Positions 47,201 through 56,119 are shown, counted from the stretch's first letter. The stretch: 64,000 bases of DNA from Hohaiivirga grylli (GCF_039655745.1 NZ_JBBYXI010000003.1:248001-312000); one strand, 5' to 3'. Made by a program: numbers and translations. The notes: generated from the letters alone by a model not told the origin.

Positions 47201-47917
47201 GAAGCAGTCGATGGCTCGTTACTGGTTAGTGGTGTCAGTTTCTCCTATGGGAACGCCAATGCCAAGATCAAAAGCTCCACAGGTTATGGCAAAATTGATA
47301 CCGAATCTTACAGTCTCGGTACCAGCCTGACATGGTATGGCAAAAACGGTCTCTATGTGGATGCTCAGGGGCAATACACATGGTTCAACAGTGATCTGTC
47401 CTCAACCACAACCGGCAGCAAGATGGTCAAGGACAACAGTGGTTATGGCTATGTCCTGTCTGTTGAAGCGGGTTGGCGCTATCATTTGAATGAGAACTTC
47501 TCGCTGATCCCGCAAATCCAGCTGGTCTACTCGGATGTCGGCTTCTCAAGCTTCAGGGATGTCTATGGGTCGCATGTCAAACTGGGCAGCAGCGACAGCT
47601 TTAAAGCACGTCTTGGTCTTGCCATGGATTATGAAGCTTCCTGGAAAGCGGAAGACAATACGCGGAGTCGCGCCCATGTTTACGGAATTGCCAACCTGAA
47701 CAATGAGTTCCGGGGACGCAGCCGAGTATCGGTCAGTGATATTGCTTTCCATACTCAGGATGAACGCCTGTGGGCCGAGATCGGGGTCGGTGGTTCCTAC
47801 AACTGGAATGATGACAAATACTCCATCTATGCCAATGCCAATCTTGGCAGCAGCACGAAGAACTTTGGTGATGATTACAGCTTCAGCGGTATGGCCGGAT
47901 ATCGGATGAAGTGGTGA
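44222..47917 (+). CDS. Type Va autotransporter with poly-G tract
   Basis: 1231 residues. Signal region: basic N-terminus, hydrophobic core YHLLLAGTSALALALSSPAALA. The passenger has about ten repeats with GAGSQW/GSGSRW motifs (residues 105-610), then a GGRLEGNGIIGDTTNAGTIAPG segment typical of autotransporter beta-helices. The barrel (from about residue 950, GIWARAENNRQR) ends GYRMKW and clearly differs from that of the three genes at 1-9.8 kb. Start is a TTG at 44222 after GGGGAT; no downstream Met could serve without losing the signal. Within the passenger are G7 (45203-45209) and G9 (45720-45728) runs; the G9 copy of the repeat has one extra Gly. Function is probably adhesion. Confidence 0.9.
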   Translation: MNTSSLGSHYFAKIIHQKLQANRRYAYHLLLAGTSALALALSSPAALAQYIIDGEEITVPGDMNSPWTSGTLTVGNDQDASLTISNGGSVISYDTTIGANTGSTGTVTVTGPGSSWRTSDLHAGYSGNSIITIADGATVTTRHAYLGYAAGSTSTVIVTGAGSQWDLDALYAGFSGAANLIIADGGVVNSTLTYIGKNSNGTVTVTGAGSQWNITTYRMVIGDSGNGKLIISDGGNVITNSTDIYLGGSSTSISAAGEVVVTGVGSQWNVSSQRFYIGFQNIGSLTIEDGGVVTSSGEHFLGTGFESSTATVTGAGSRWDITGFLKIGGATVGNLIIADGGVVTTSGDVSFGNNVGYRDGEYVAGEGNAFITGTGSRWEIDGSLILGHINLGSLIITNGGTVSTAGDATLGDTIRMPGPGDWPESTGNGTATVTGSGSRWDIGGEITVGEEGNGILIISEGGRVSSGYSYLGSSSGSTGAVTVTGTGSQWNNEELYVGYRGGDGTLVISDGGKVTTNAYAIVGGYFNNASNGTVTVTDAGSQWITGNLAVGYSGDGTLTISNGGTVTTTGDAFIAHNTGSIGSANITGAGARWDVGGELYVGYYGDGILTISDGGHVSTAGQAISVSFNGSATGRIIIGAEAEQPATAPGTIEAKKILLNSSDNSSILFNHIKTDYVFDAGINGGADNTVSSGNGLVGDGLIKAISGRTIFANSHGDFTGEIQVSEAGIVQINNDISRATASILSGGRLEGNGIIGDTTNAGTIAPGVSIGTLTVAGNYTGDNGVLLVETVLGNDSSPTDRLVITGDVSGTTTVRVANLGGTGGYTINGIQVIEIGGISPDNAFTLAGDYVTTDGQQAVIGGAFAYTLHHRETGGATGGEWYLFSGLMTDLPSDLDKPGPNISTPRYHPAAAVYQQYPQVLAQLNTVSTLQQRVGKRFWQPQAGLGGASVESTGIWARAENNRQRSEAGRSTVDATSNINHWKFQSGLDAPLYEAVDGSLLVSGVSFSYGNANAKIKSSTGYGKIDTESYSLGTSLTWYGKNGLYVDAQGQYTWFNSDLSSTTTGSKMVKDNSGYGYVLSVEAGWRYHLNENFSLIPQIQLVYSDVGFSSFRDVYGSHVKLGSSDSFKARLGLAMDYEASWKAEDNTRSRAHVYGIANLNNEFRGRSRVSVSDIAFHTQDERLWAEIGVGGSYNWNDDKYSIYANANLGSSTKNFGDDYSFSGMAGYRMKW
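44455..46090 (+). repeat. Passenger repeat region (about 10 units)
   Basis: Protein-level repeats of 45-60 residues with G(A/T/S)GS(Q/R)W and the strand VGYxGDGxLxISDGGxV. Units resemble those of the gene at 1904. Confidence 0.75.
45720..45728 (+). repeat. Nine-G homopolymer in autotransporter coding sequence
   Basis: Codons AGG GGG GGG G-AT give Arg-Gly-Gly-Asp. Two sister repeats read GYSGDG and GYYGDG, so this one carries an extra Gly. Loss of one G shifts to a frame ending at 45920; gain of one shifts to a frame ending at 45885. Both stops lie before the barrel. Confidence 0.9.
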
Positions 47918-48031
47918 ATTTATAATAATGCAGGAATGCTCTTCTTCCAACCAGAGCACAAGGCATTCCTTGCAGACCCTGATCCGGATATTTCGTGCCC
48001 CCACTTATTCCGGGTCAGGGGCGAAAATAAA

Positions 48032-48065
48032 ACAGGACAGAGAAGTGTTTTTCTGTCCTGTGTTT
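48032..48065. terminator. Bidirectional terminator
   Basis: 10-bp stem ACAGGACAGA/TCTGTCCTGT, T-rich on both outer sides, between the convergent autotransporter and cytochrome gene. Confidence 0.85.
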
Positions 48066-48076
48066 TATCCGCTTTA

Positions 48077-49333
48077 TTAGTGGCTGACAGCAAGTGAAGA
48101 GCGTGTATCTTTTACCTCGCTTGCACTGACAGGCGCAGCCGCATTGCCCCAGCTGTTTCTGATGTAGGTCAGAACAGCTGCAATCTGATCATCATTAAGT
48201 TTCCAGTTGTAAGCAGGCATAGCCGGTGCTGTCGGTGCTGTATCCGTGACTGCTGATTTTGCACCGTTCAGGACAACATGGCGTAATGTTGCTGTGCTCT
48301 TGGACTGCACGATTGCATTGCCTTTAAGTGATGGGAAGATTGGATAGGCCCCGGCACCATTGGAAGCGTGGCAGGCTGAGCAGTTATCAATATAAATGGC
48401 CTGACCAGCTTTCATAACTGAATCTGTCGCTGCCAAAGGTATCGGGGCTTTATCGCCACCACCTGGCAGATCTTTCAGATAGACAGCCATTGCCTTTAGA
48501 TCAGCGTCTGTCAGGTGCTGTGTCGATAGGTTGACGACCTCAGCCATTGGGCCAGTTGCAGCTGTTATATGGTTGCGGCCTGTCTTGAGATATTGAACGA
48601 TATCATCGACTGACCAGTCTCCAAGACCAACTCTTTTATCACTGGTAATATTAGGGGCTGTAAAACCTTCTATCTCCGTGCCTTGCAGATAGGCGCTTGT
48701 TTCGCCACCCAGTATACTGCGTGGGGTGTGGCAGGCGCCACAGTGACCAAGACCATCAACCAGATAGGCACCCCGGTTCCATTCTTCCGATTTATTCTGA
48801 TTTGGTTTGAAATCACCCGGCGTGAAATAGAACATGTTCCAGCCTGTTACAACATAGCGAATGCTGAATGGGAAAGGCAGCTGGTTGGCTACGACAGGGT
48901 TTCTGACTGGCTGGAGTGAGTTGAGATAAGCCTTGATCGCCAGCGCATCCTCATCCGTCACTTTGGTGTAGTAGTTATAGGGGAGGGCTGGGTAAATCTT
49001 GCGTCCATTCGGGCGTATGCCATGTTTGACTGCCATCAGAAACTGCTGATCGGACCAACCACCAATACCTGTTTCAACATCCGGTGTCAGGTTGGGGGAG
49101 ATCATCGTACCAAATGGTGTTTTGATATTGAGGCCACCCGCAAAAGGAATGCCACCCGGCGCAGTGTGACATGCCTGGCAATCTGCTGCCCGGGTTAAGT
49201 AAAGCCCCTTCTGTAAAGTCTCAAAATAAGCGTCGTCGGCTGCGATTGCAGATGAGGAGGTTGTCAGAACTCCTGCCAGAAGGCCCAGTGTGTAAACTGC
49301 TTTGTGGAGTTGTGGGAAGCTGAGATGTTTCAT
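48077..49333 (-). CDS. Triheme cytochrome c subunit of GMC dehydrogenase
   Basis: A 418-residue exported protein with a signal peptide (about 1-31) and three c-type haem sites: CQACH 52-56, CGACH 198-202 and CSACH 318-322. This is the layout of the membrane-anchored cytochrome subunit of gluconate, 2-ketogluconate, sorbitol and alcohol dehydrogenases, which passes electrons to ubiquinone at the periplasmic face. It is the last gene of a three-gene operon, 15 bp after the flavoprotein gene. Confidence 0.93.
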   Translation of the reverse strand: MKHLSFPQLHKAVYTLGLLAGVLTTSSSAIAADDAYFETLQKGLYLTRAADCQACHTAPGGIPFAGGLNIKTPFGTMISPNLTPDVETGIGGWSDQQFLMAVKHGIRPNGRKIYPALPYNYYTKVTDEDALAIKAYLNSLQPVRNPVVANQLPFPFSIRYVVTGWNMFYFTPGDFKPNQNKSEEWNRGAYLVDGLGHCGACHTPRSILGGETSAYLQGTEIEGFTAPNITSDKRVGLGDWSVDDIVQYLKTGRNHITAATGPMAEVVNLSTQHLTDADLKAMAVYLKDLPGGGDKAPIPLAATDSVMKAGQAIYIDNCSACHASNGAGAYPIFPSLKGNAIVQSKSTATLRHVVLNGAKSAVTDTAPTAPAMPAYNWKLNDDQIAAVLTYIRNSWGNAAAPVSASEVKDTRSSLAVSH

Positions 49334-49348
49334 TGTTTCATACTCCCC

Positions 49349-51121
49349 TTAGCTACGGACCAGAGGTCCGTTTTGTTGCAGATATTGGGTTCGGATAGCG
49401 TGTGATGCCCAAAGTGCCAGGGCTGCAACTGTGCCAGTTGGGTTGTAGCCGGGGTTCTGTGGGAAAGCTGATGCGCCCATAACGAAGACGTTATGCAAGT
49501 CCCAACTCTGCATATACCGATTGACTACACTGTTCTTTGGGCTGTCACCAATAATGGCACCACCCGTTGTATGCGTTGTCTGGTATGGAACAACGGAGAA
49601 CGGATTTTCCGTTGATGTTGAGGCTGCAATAGTTTTTGCACCCATCGTTTTGCCGATCTCAACGCATTTCTCTGCAATGAACTTTGTCATTTTGCGCTCA
49701 TTGTCCTTCCAGTCGAAAGTCATGCGCAGCAATGGGCGGCCAAAGCGATCCGTATAGGTTGGGTCAAGATCGAGATAACAGTCCCGATACGAGTATGAAC
49801 TTCCCTGTCCGGAAACCAGCATTGAGTTCTGATAGGTGTCGGCAAGCTGCTTTTTCCAGCCAGAACCCCATTGTGGCGTTCCGGGAGGTACAATCTGTGA
49901 TGAAGAGATCGGACGGCCATGGGTATTTGATGTCGCAATACATGCACCACCAACAAAGCCAAGGCCGCCGTGGTCAAAATTATCACCGTTGAATTCGTCA
50001 ATACACTGGGCGAACCCACCGGCTGCTATGAACGGGTTGAAATGCTTGCCTTCAAAGAAAAGCCGTGCAGAGCCGGATGTCTGATAGGCAAAATTTTTAC
50101 CAACCGTACCTTCGCCCGTTACCGGGTCATACGGTGTACCAATACCGGAGAGAAGCAACAGGCGGACGCTGTGAAGTCCGAACGGGCAGACAAGGACAAT
50201 ATCCGCTGGTTGTTCGAAGGTCTCGCCGCTGGCATCAACATAAAGAACGCCACTAGCCCGTTCACCCGACGGATGTTTGAGAATTTTCAGAACTTCAGAA
50301 TTGGTGCGGGCCTCAAAGTTGGATTTGCGCATTAAAACAGGAAGGACACATGTCTGCGGGCTTCCCTTGGAATAGTTGCCGCAACCAAAACGCTCACAAA
50401 AGCCGCAATAGGTACAGGGGCCCATCGTGACACCAAGCGGGTTGGTATAGGTTTGTGATGCATTCGAACATGGGCGTGAAAAGGGTTTATAACCCATACT
50501 TCTTGCGGCTTGCGCAAAAAGCTCGTTGGAATAATTGTCCTTCAGAGGCGGGAGGGGGTATTCATTCTGGCGTGGACTTTCAAAAGGGTTTCCGCCTTCC
50601 TGTATTTGTCCGCGCAGGTTCCCTGCCTTACCGGAGATGCCTGCTATTTTTTCAAAAGCATCGTAGAAGGGTTCAAGATCATCATATGAAACAGCCCAGT
50701 CCTGAATAGACATGTCTTCAGGAATGGCATCGGCTCCGTATCGTGATGTCAGATGTGAGCGTAACCGGAAATCTGTTTCATTGAAGCGCCATGTATGACC
50801 GTTCCAGTGGGCTCCTGCACCGCCAACACCTGTGCCCGGTAAGAATGCGCCGAACTGGCGAATAGGTAGTGCCGTCTGCTGGGCATTATGGCGTATGGTA
50901 TAGGTTTCCTGAGCAGGTCTTTGAAAGAGATCAAGGCGTATTGCATAGCGTAGCTCATCCGGGCTCTGGGCTGGAGAGAAGTCGGTTGCAGTATCACGCC
51001 AGGGACCGCGCTCAATTGCGACGACATCTAGGCCTGCATCTGTCAGCTCATTTGCCAGTAGAGAACCTGTCCAGCCAAGGCCAATAATAACGACATCCTT
51101 GCGGGGAAGTTTGCGAGCCAT
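49349..51121 (-). CDS. GMC-family flavoprotein dehydrogenase subunit (gluconate 2-dehydrogenase-like)
   Basis: A 590-residue FAD enzyme: dinucleotide motif GLGWTG (14-19), a GVGGAGAHWNGHTWR segment, CTYCGFCERFGCG with clustered cysteines, and the C-terminal GMC block VFVMGASAFPQNPGYNPTGTVAALA with catalytic His/Asn region TTHTTGGAIIGDSP. It has no export signal, so it is expected to travel with the Tat-borne small subunit encoded just upstream. Together with the cytochrome it forms a periplasmic sugar or sugar-acid dehydrogenase. Gluconate is the most likely substrate, but 2-ketogluconate and sorbitol enzymes share the architecture. Confidence 0.9.
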   Translation of the reverse strand: MARKLPRKDVVIIGLGWTGSLLANELTDAGLDVVAIERGPWRDTATDFSPAQSPDELRYAIRLDLFQRPAQETYTIRHNAQQTALPIRQFGAFLPGTGVGGAGAHWNGHTWRFNETDFRLRSHLTSRYGADAIPEDMSIQDWAVSYDDLEPFYDAFEKIAGISGKAGNLRGQIQEGGNPFESPRQNEYPLPPLKDNYSNELFAQAARSMGYKPFSRPCSNASQTYTNPLGVTMGPCTYCGFCERFGCGNYSKGSPQTCVLPVLMRKSNFEARTNSEVLKILKHPSGERASGVLYVDASGETFEQPADIVLVCPFGLHSVRLLLLSGIGTPYDPVTGEGTVGKNFAYQTSGSARLFFEGKHFNPFIAAGGFAQCIDEFNGDNFDHGGLGFVGGACIATSNTHGRPISSSQIVPPGTPQWGSGWKKQLADTYQNSMLVSGQGSSYSYRDCYLDLDPTYTDRFGRPLLRMTFDWKDNERKMTKFIAEKCVEIGKTMGAKTIAASTSTENPFSVVPYQTTHTTGGAIIGDSPKNSVVNRYMQSWDLHNVFVMGASAFPQNPGYNPTGTVAALALWASHAIRTQYLQQNGPLVRS

Positions 51122-51166
51122 AATATGCTCCTGTCTTAAAATAATTTCAGTTTTATATTTTGAAAA

Positions 51167-51904
51167 TCAGCGGTTCCATTCCGCGCGCCCTTGCAGACTG
51201 ACAGGCGGAAGCGGGAAGGGTTTGTTGTGCTGGTCTATGTAATCCCGGTAATCGTAGCGAGCTCCGGCAAAGCCAATAAGTTTCCAGCCTGCCATATCCT
51301 TGTTGCCACCATAAATCGGATCGGCAAAGAAGCCTTCCTGCGTATTTGTCAGGATAAGATGGAAGAAATCTTTTGCAGAAATACCTTCAAATTTGATTTT
51401 GCCTGCTTCCATATCCCGCAGAACCTTATCCTGATCGGCTGGTGAAAGCGAAGCAAACCCTTTGCTACCCAAGGTTCTGATACAATAGTCGTCAAGGGCT
51501 GATAGTCCGAGACGATACTGCTGTTTGGGAGAGAACTGCGTTTGGGTTCCCTGGCCGGGAACACCAGTCATAAATGGTGGTCGCATATACATGGTTTCTG
51601 CGCCGCCATAAGGACCAGCAAGCTGGCGGTCAATGAACAGAGCACAACCACTGTCTTTACCGCCAGGCCCGCTTTCATCAGCAGGAATAAGCCTGTCTAC
51701 AATGGCCTCAACGATTGCAACTTCTTTAGGTGAGAAGGTCAGCCAGCCATTTGGATTAAGGGGTGATACGGGCGATGCGATGCCACCTTGCCAAGGCATG
51801 GCCCCGGAAATGCTTTTTGCGACTGCACTTCCTGCTATGAAAATGGTGGCGGCTGTTGACGAGATAAGAACCTGCCGTCTTGATATGCTTTTGCGGAGAG
51901 ACAT
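51167..51904 (-). CDS. GMC dehydrogenase small subunit (gluconate 2-dehydrogenase subunit 3 family)
   Basis: 245 residues with a twin-arginine signal SRRQVLISSTAATIFIAGSAVA near the N-terminus. The subunit 3 signature follows: GWLTFSPKEVAIVEAIVDRLIPADESGPGGKDSGCALFIDRQL, then AGWKLIGFAGARYDYRDYID. It chaperones and co-exports the flavoprotein. ATG at 51904, with GGAG six bases upstream, is preferred over the TTG at 51916. First gene of the operon; 45 bp to the flavoprotein gene. Confidence 0.9.
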   Translation of the reverse strand: MSLRKSISRRQVLISSTAATIFIAGSAVAKSISGAMPWQGGIASPVSPLNPNGWLTFSPKEVAIVEAIVDRLIPADESGPGGKDSGCALFIDRQLAGPYGGAETMYMRPPFMTGVPGQGTQTQFSPKQQYRLGLSALDDYCIRTLGSKGFASLSPADQDKVLRDMEAGKIKFEGISAKDFFHLILTNTQEGFFADPIYGGNKDMAGWKLIGFAGARYDYRDYIDQHNKPFPLPPVSLQGRAEWNR

Positions 51905-52306
51905 TTTTTGCTCCAATTGTTGCGGGGAGCTTCCCCAAACATTGGCAATATCAAAAGGCTAGCATGGGGGTTGAAATTTCTGCAATAGGCTAACGTATTG
52001 ATCTATTTAACAAATATTTTCTGTCTTTTAATCGTTCAAAAGTAGATCGCACAACGGTTTGATTAAAAATTTCTATGGAAACGCATGCAAGATAAATCTC
52101 AACTAAATATGTTAAAACAATGAGTTAGTGTATTTTCAAGGAGTTGTGCGGTCGCGCACGTTTTTTGCTGAAATCAAACGAGTTATTACTTAAATTTTGT
52201 GAGCATTCAGTCGTCTTCTTTTCTCTTGTAAGGCTTTTGTTTGACAGAAAATTCCTGTCAGGTAAGGCTTTCATATTGGAAATAATTGACTGCATGGGGA
52301 GTGGAT
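51905..52306. other. Divergent promoter region of dehydrogenase operon and fhs
   Basis: About 400 AT-rich bases with no gene. On the plus strand, a short hairpin GTGCG/CGCAC followed by G and six T (52146-52166) looks like a weak terminator. A TGACAG/CTGTCA inverted repeat (52242-52260) lies 45 bp before the fhs start. Either could regulate fhs; no known riboswitch class is recognised. Confidence 0.4.
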
Positions 52307-53980
52307 ATGCCAACAGATATTGAGATTGCTCGCTCAACGCCTCTTAAGACAATCACAGATATCGCAGCTTCAATTGATATTCCATCAGATGTACTGAACC
52401 CTTATGGGCGTTATATTGCGAAGCTTGACCGTTCATTCATTGCACAATTGATGGACCGGCCACGTGGTAAACTCATTCTGGTAACGGCCATATCACCAAC
52501 AGCCGCGGGTGAGGGGAAGACAACAACAGTTATTGGTCTTGGTGATGCCCTTAAGCGTGTTGGCTGCAAAACGATGCTTGCTTTACGTGAGCCATCTCTT
52601 GGCCCATGCTTTGGTCAAAAAGGTGGTGCGACAGGCGGAGGGCGTTCGCAGGTTGCGCCGATGGATGCGATCAATCTTCATTTTACAGGCGACTTTCATG
52701 CGATTTCGGCAGCCCATAATCTGCTGGCCGCTATGGTTGATAATCATGTCTATTGGGGTAATGAGCTCAATATTGATACCCGTCGCATCAACTGGGGCCG
52801 GGTCGTTGATATGAACGATCGTGCCCTGCGGGATATTGTGGTTGGTTTAGGAGGCCCGTCAAACGGGTACTCACATTCAAGCCGTTATGACATTACCGTT
52901 GCCTCCGAGATCATGGCCATCTTCTGCCTGGCAAAGGATTTTGATGATCTCCAGGAGCGTTTAGCGCGTATCGTTGTGGCAGAGACTACAGATCGTCAGC
53001 CTGTAACTGCAGGTGATCTTAAAGCGGTTGGCGCTATGGCAGCTCTTTTAGCCGATGCCATGCAGCCAAACCTCGTACAGACTCTTGAAGGGACACCTGC
53101 GCTTGTTCATGGTGGGCCATTTGCCAATATTGCGCATGGCTGTAATTCAGTGATTGCAACTGAAACAGCGCTGAGGCTTGCGGATTATGTCGTGACGGAA
53201 GCAGGTTTTGGTGCAGATCTGGGTGCAGAGAAATTTCTTGATATTAAATGCCGGCAGACAGGTTTAAGTCCGGATGCCTGTGTTGTTGTTGCAACCCTTC
53301 GTGCCCTCAAGATGCATGGTGGGGTCGCAAAAGCTGATCTGGCACATGAAGATATAGAGGCTTTAAAACGTGGCTTTGCCAATCTGGAGCGTCACGTCAA
53401 AAACATGCAGTCATTTGGCTTGCCTGTTGTGGTTGCTCTCAACCATTTTGTGACGGATACGGAGGCTGAGTTTGCGGTTGTCCGTGATCTTTGCCGTGAT
53501 CGACTAGGTGTTGAAGCAATATTCTCCAGCCATTGGAGTGATGGTGGTGCAGGTGCTGAAAAGCTGGCGCGTCAAGTGATTGAAGCGATTGCCTCCAGTG
53601 CCGTTAATCTGAAACTGACTTATTCGGATGATCAACCATTGACCGAAAAGATCAGAAGTGTCGCCCAGAAGATTTATGGGGCAGCTGATATCGCTGTTGA
53701 AGCGTCAGCTGCCGCAACGCTTGCCAAACTTGAGAAAGAAGGTTGGGGTAATCTGCCTGTCTGTATTGCGAAAACGCAGTATTCTTTCAGCACGGATAAA
53801 AATCTGATGGGGGCACCATCCGGGCATATCATCCCGATTAGAGAAATCAGATTATCAGCTGGCGCCGGATTTGTTGTGGCATTATGCGGAGATATTATGA
53901 CGATGCCCGGTTTGCCACGAAAGCCTGCCGCAGAGGCAATTTCTGTAACCCGGGATGGTCTGGTTGATGGATTATTTTAA
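52307..53980 (+). CDS. fhs: Formate-tetrahydrofolate ligase
   Basis: A 557-residue cytosolic enzyme joining formate to THF with ATP, feeding 10-formyl-THF to purine and formyl-Met synthesis and, after reduction, to MetF. Motifs: P-loop PTAAGEGKTT (64-73), REPSLGPCFGQKGGATGGGRSQV, NLHFTGDFHAI, EAGFGADLGAEKF and the C-terminal MTMPGLPRKPAAEAI. ATG at 52307 has GGGAG six bases upstream and gives the family's usual length; the frame is open to a TTG at 52286. Monocistronic. Confidence 0.96.
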   Translation: MPTDIEIARSTPLKTITDIAASIDIPSDVLNPYGRYIAKLDRSFIAQLMDRPRGKLILVTAISPTAAGEGKTTTVIGLGDALKRVGCKTMLALREPSLGPCFGQKGGATGGGRSQVAPMDAINLHFTGDFHAISAAHNLLAAMVDNHVYWGNELNIDTRRINWGRVVDMNDRALRDIVVGLGGPSNGYSHSSRYDITVASEIMAIFCLAKDFDDLQERLARIVVAETTDRQPVTAGDLKAVGAMAALLADAMQPNLVQTLEGTPALVHGGPFANIAHGCNSVIATETALRLADYVVTEAGFGADLGAEKFLDIKCRQTGLSPDACVVVATLRALKMHGGVAKADLAHEDIEALKRGFANLERHVKNMQSFGLPVVVALNHFVTDTEAEFAVVRDLCRDRLGVEAIFSSHWSDGGAGAEKLARQVIEAIASSAVNLKLTYSDDQPLTEKIRSVAQKIYGAADIAVEASAAATLAKLEKEGWGNLPVCIAKTQYSFSTDKNLMGAPSGHIIPIREIRLSAGAGFVVALCGDIMTMPGLPRKPAAEAISVTRDGLVDGLF

Positions 53981-54093
53981 TCAGGATTATCAATAAATTA
54001 TTTCTGGTATGTTTGTATTTTTGCGTCCGTGTATTGAAATATTATTCTTTTTGAATGCGGGAAAATCTAACAAGTGTTTTACCAAAAGCGAAC

Positions 54094-54123
54094 TTGACGG
54101 TTCTCGCGTAGCCCTTCTTAATC
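54094..54123 (+). promoter_or_regulatory. Possible promoter of cold-shock gene
   Basis: TTGACG (54094-54099), 18-bp spacer, TTAATC (54118-54123), 65 bp upstream of the csp start. The -10 is a weak match. Confidence 0.35.
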
Positions 54124-54187
54124 ATGTTGAAATGTAGAGTTTTAAAGCTCCTTTCATTTTGTAAATAAAGAGAAGAGGAAACGCGTT

Positions 54188-54397
54188 ATGGATAAGAATT
54201 CCGGAACAGTTAAGTGGTTTGATCCAGTCAAAGGCTATGGGTTTATTCAGCCTCAGGATGGAGGCAAGGATGTCTTTGTACATGTGACTGCTGTTCGGGA
54301 ATCTGGCCTGCAGACACTGACGGAAGGGCAGGCAATTAGCTATGAGCTGAAGTCCGATCGCGGTAAAACGGCTGCATCCAATCTTGTACTGAATTAA
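54188..54397 (+). CDS. Cold-shock (CspA-family) RNA-binding protein
   Basis: A 69-residue single cold-shock domain. RNP1 is KGYGFIQP and RNP2 VFVHVTA, preceded by GTVKWFDPVKG. It binds single-stranded RNA or DNA and melts RNA structure. A long AT-rich leader of up to 200 nt precedes it, as in many csp genes; AGAAGAGG is the ribosome-binding site. Terminator downstream. Whether it is cold-induced or constitutive cannot be told. Confidence 0.95.
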   Translation: MDKNSGTVKWFDPVKGYGFIQPQDGGKDVFVHVTAVRESGLQTLTEGQAISYELKSDRGKTAASNLVLN

Positions 54398-54419
54398 GCT
54401 GTCTGAATATCCCAGAATT

Positions 54420-54442
54420 AAGCCGCTTCGTGCGGCTTTTTT
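54420..54442 (+). terminator. Terminator of csp gene
   Basis: 7-bp stem AAGCCGC/GCGGCTT, TTCGT loop, six T in all after the stem C. Confidence 0.9.
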
Positions 54443-54613
54443 GTTGGCTTAATATTTATAGAATAATATTCTATGTCATAGTTCTGCAATCTTGTTATGT
54501 TTCTGGATAACTGCTCAGAAATCTGGTGTGCTCTTGTGAACAGACATGGCAACTCTATCTGAACTATAAGCGACCAGATTAACGATAAGAATTACGAAAC
54601 GCCGAGGTGCCAT

Positions 54614-56119
54614 TTGAACTATAAGACTGAACATTGTGTTGATGCAGATATTTGCCCTCTAGAGAATATCGCAACTCCGGAACAGGCCGTGGATAGACTC
54701 GAGGCGCTTTACAGGGACGCAATACGTTCACAAAGTGCAGCGTTAGAGAAGTTTGCTGCGGGTGGTGAGCCGCCAACGGCTCAGGAGCGTGCAGGTTTCC
54801 GATATCCGGAATTACGTATCATCTATCGTGGTGCTCTCGAGCCGAAATCGGGTGTAGCTGACCGCCAAAGAGCTTATGCAAAACCTCAAAAGCCAGGTAT
54901 TTACCGGACAACGGTAACGCAACCAAAAGCTTTCCGTAGCTATTTCCTCGATATGCTGACAGAGCTTGTTGCTGACTATGGTGTAGAGATTCAGGTTGGG
55001 CTTTCTGAACAGGAGATCCCTTATCCCTATACCTTTGAAAAAGGTGACCAGCTTTTCAAGGGAGCAGAGCAGGGGCCGGAAGTTTCTCATTATTTCCCCG
55101 TTCCATTACTCTCAAGTGTTGGTGATGAAATTGCCGATGGTGAGTTTCAGACAAGCGAGGAAGGGCCATGGCCATTATCACTGTTTGAAGCTGTTCGCGT
55201 CGATTACTCTTTAAGCCGCCTTGTTCATTATACGGGTTCGGACTGGCGATCTGTTCAGCCATGGATTTTGCTGACAAACTATCATCGTTATGTAGACCAG
55301 TTCATCAATTGGTCTCTTCAGCAGATCAATGAAGGCCTGTACGATAGCTTAGAACTGCCTGGCGGAGTTATTATTGATAAAGATATGGATGAGAAGGAGG
55401 CTATGAAACGTGCGGCTTCTTCTCCATGGCACCGTTTCCAGATGCCTGCTTACCATCTAAGGAAAAATGGTGGTGCCGGGCTGACTTTGATTAATATCGG
55501 TGTTGGCCCATCAAATGCGAAGACGATTACCGATCATCTGGCTGTCTTACGCCCACATTGCTGGCTGATGATCGGGCATTGTGGCGGATTGCGCCAGTCC
55601 CAGAGCATTGGTGACTATGTTCTGGCTCACGGATATCTGCGCCGCGATCATATTTTGGATAAAGCCGTACCTCCTGATGTACCAGTGCCAGCTCTTGCTG
55701 AAGTGCAGGTGGCACTGCAGGAAGCTGCGGCCCAGATCACGGGGGAACGCGGTGAAGCGCTTAAAGGCCGCCTCAGAACAGGTACTGTCGTGACTTATGA
55801 TGACAGGAACTGGGAATTACGCTGGTCCCGTGAGCGCCGCCAGATTAATCTTTCCCGTGCCATTGCTGTTGATATGGAAAGTGGGACAATTGCAGCTCAG
55901 GGCTATCGTTTCCGTGTTCCTTACGGTACATTGCTCTGTGTTTCGGACAAGCCGCTCCATGGTGAAATTAAATTGCCGGGAGCTGCAAATGCTTTTTATG
56001 AGAGAGCCGTTGGCGAGCATCTTATGATTGGCATCCGGGCATTGGGTATTATGCAGAGTCAGTTGACGTCATTGCACTCACGGAAGCTGCGTAGTTTTGA
56101 TGAGCCACTGTTCCGTTAG
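54614..56119 (+). CDS. amn: AMP nucleosidase
   Basis: A 501-residue cytosolic enzyme that hydrolyses AMP to adenine and ribose 5-phosphate, controlling the AMP pool. The N-terminal AMN domain (TPEQAVDRLEALYRDAI, then a PGIYRTTVTQPKAFRSYFLDML segment) is followed by a phosphorylase-like catalytic domain with INIGVGPSNAKTITDHLAVLRPHCWLMIGHCGGLRQSQ and AVDMESGTIAAQGYRFRVPYGTLLCVSDKPLHGE. Start TTG at 54614 with GAGGTG five bases before it. The small membrane protein gene begins 37 bp downstream and may be cotranscribed. Confidence 0.93.
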   Translation: MNYKTEHCVDADICPLENIATPEQAVDRLEALYRDAIRSQSAALEKFAAGGEPPTAQERAGFRYPELRIIYRGALEPKSGVADRQRAYAKPQKPGIYRTTVTQPKAFRSYFLDMLTELVADYGVEIQVGLSEQEIPYPYTFEKGDQLFKGAEQGPEVSHYFPVPLLSSVGDEIADGEFQTSEEGPWPLSLFEAVRVDYSLSRLVHYTGSDWRSVQPWILLTNYHRYVDQFINWSLQQINEGLYDSLELPGGVIIDKDMDEKEAMKRAASSPWHRFQMPAYHLRKNGGAGLTLINIGVGPSNAKTITDHLAVLRPHCWLMIGHCGGLRQSQSIGDYVLAHGYLRRDHILDKAVPPDVPVPALAEVQVALQEAAAQITGERGEALKGRLRTGTVVTYDDRNWELRWSRERRQINLSRAIAVDMESGTIAAQGYRFRVPYGTLLCVSDKPLHGEIKLPGAANAFYERAVGEHLMIGIRALGIMQSQLTSLHSRKLRSFDEPLFR

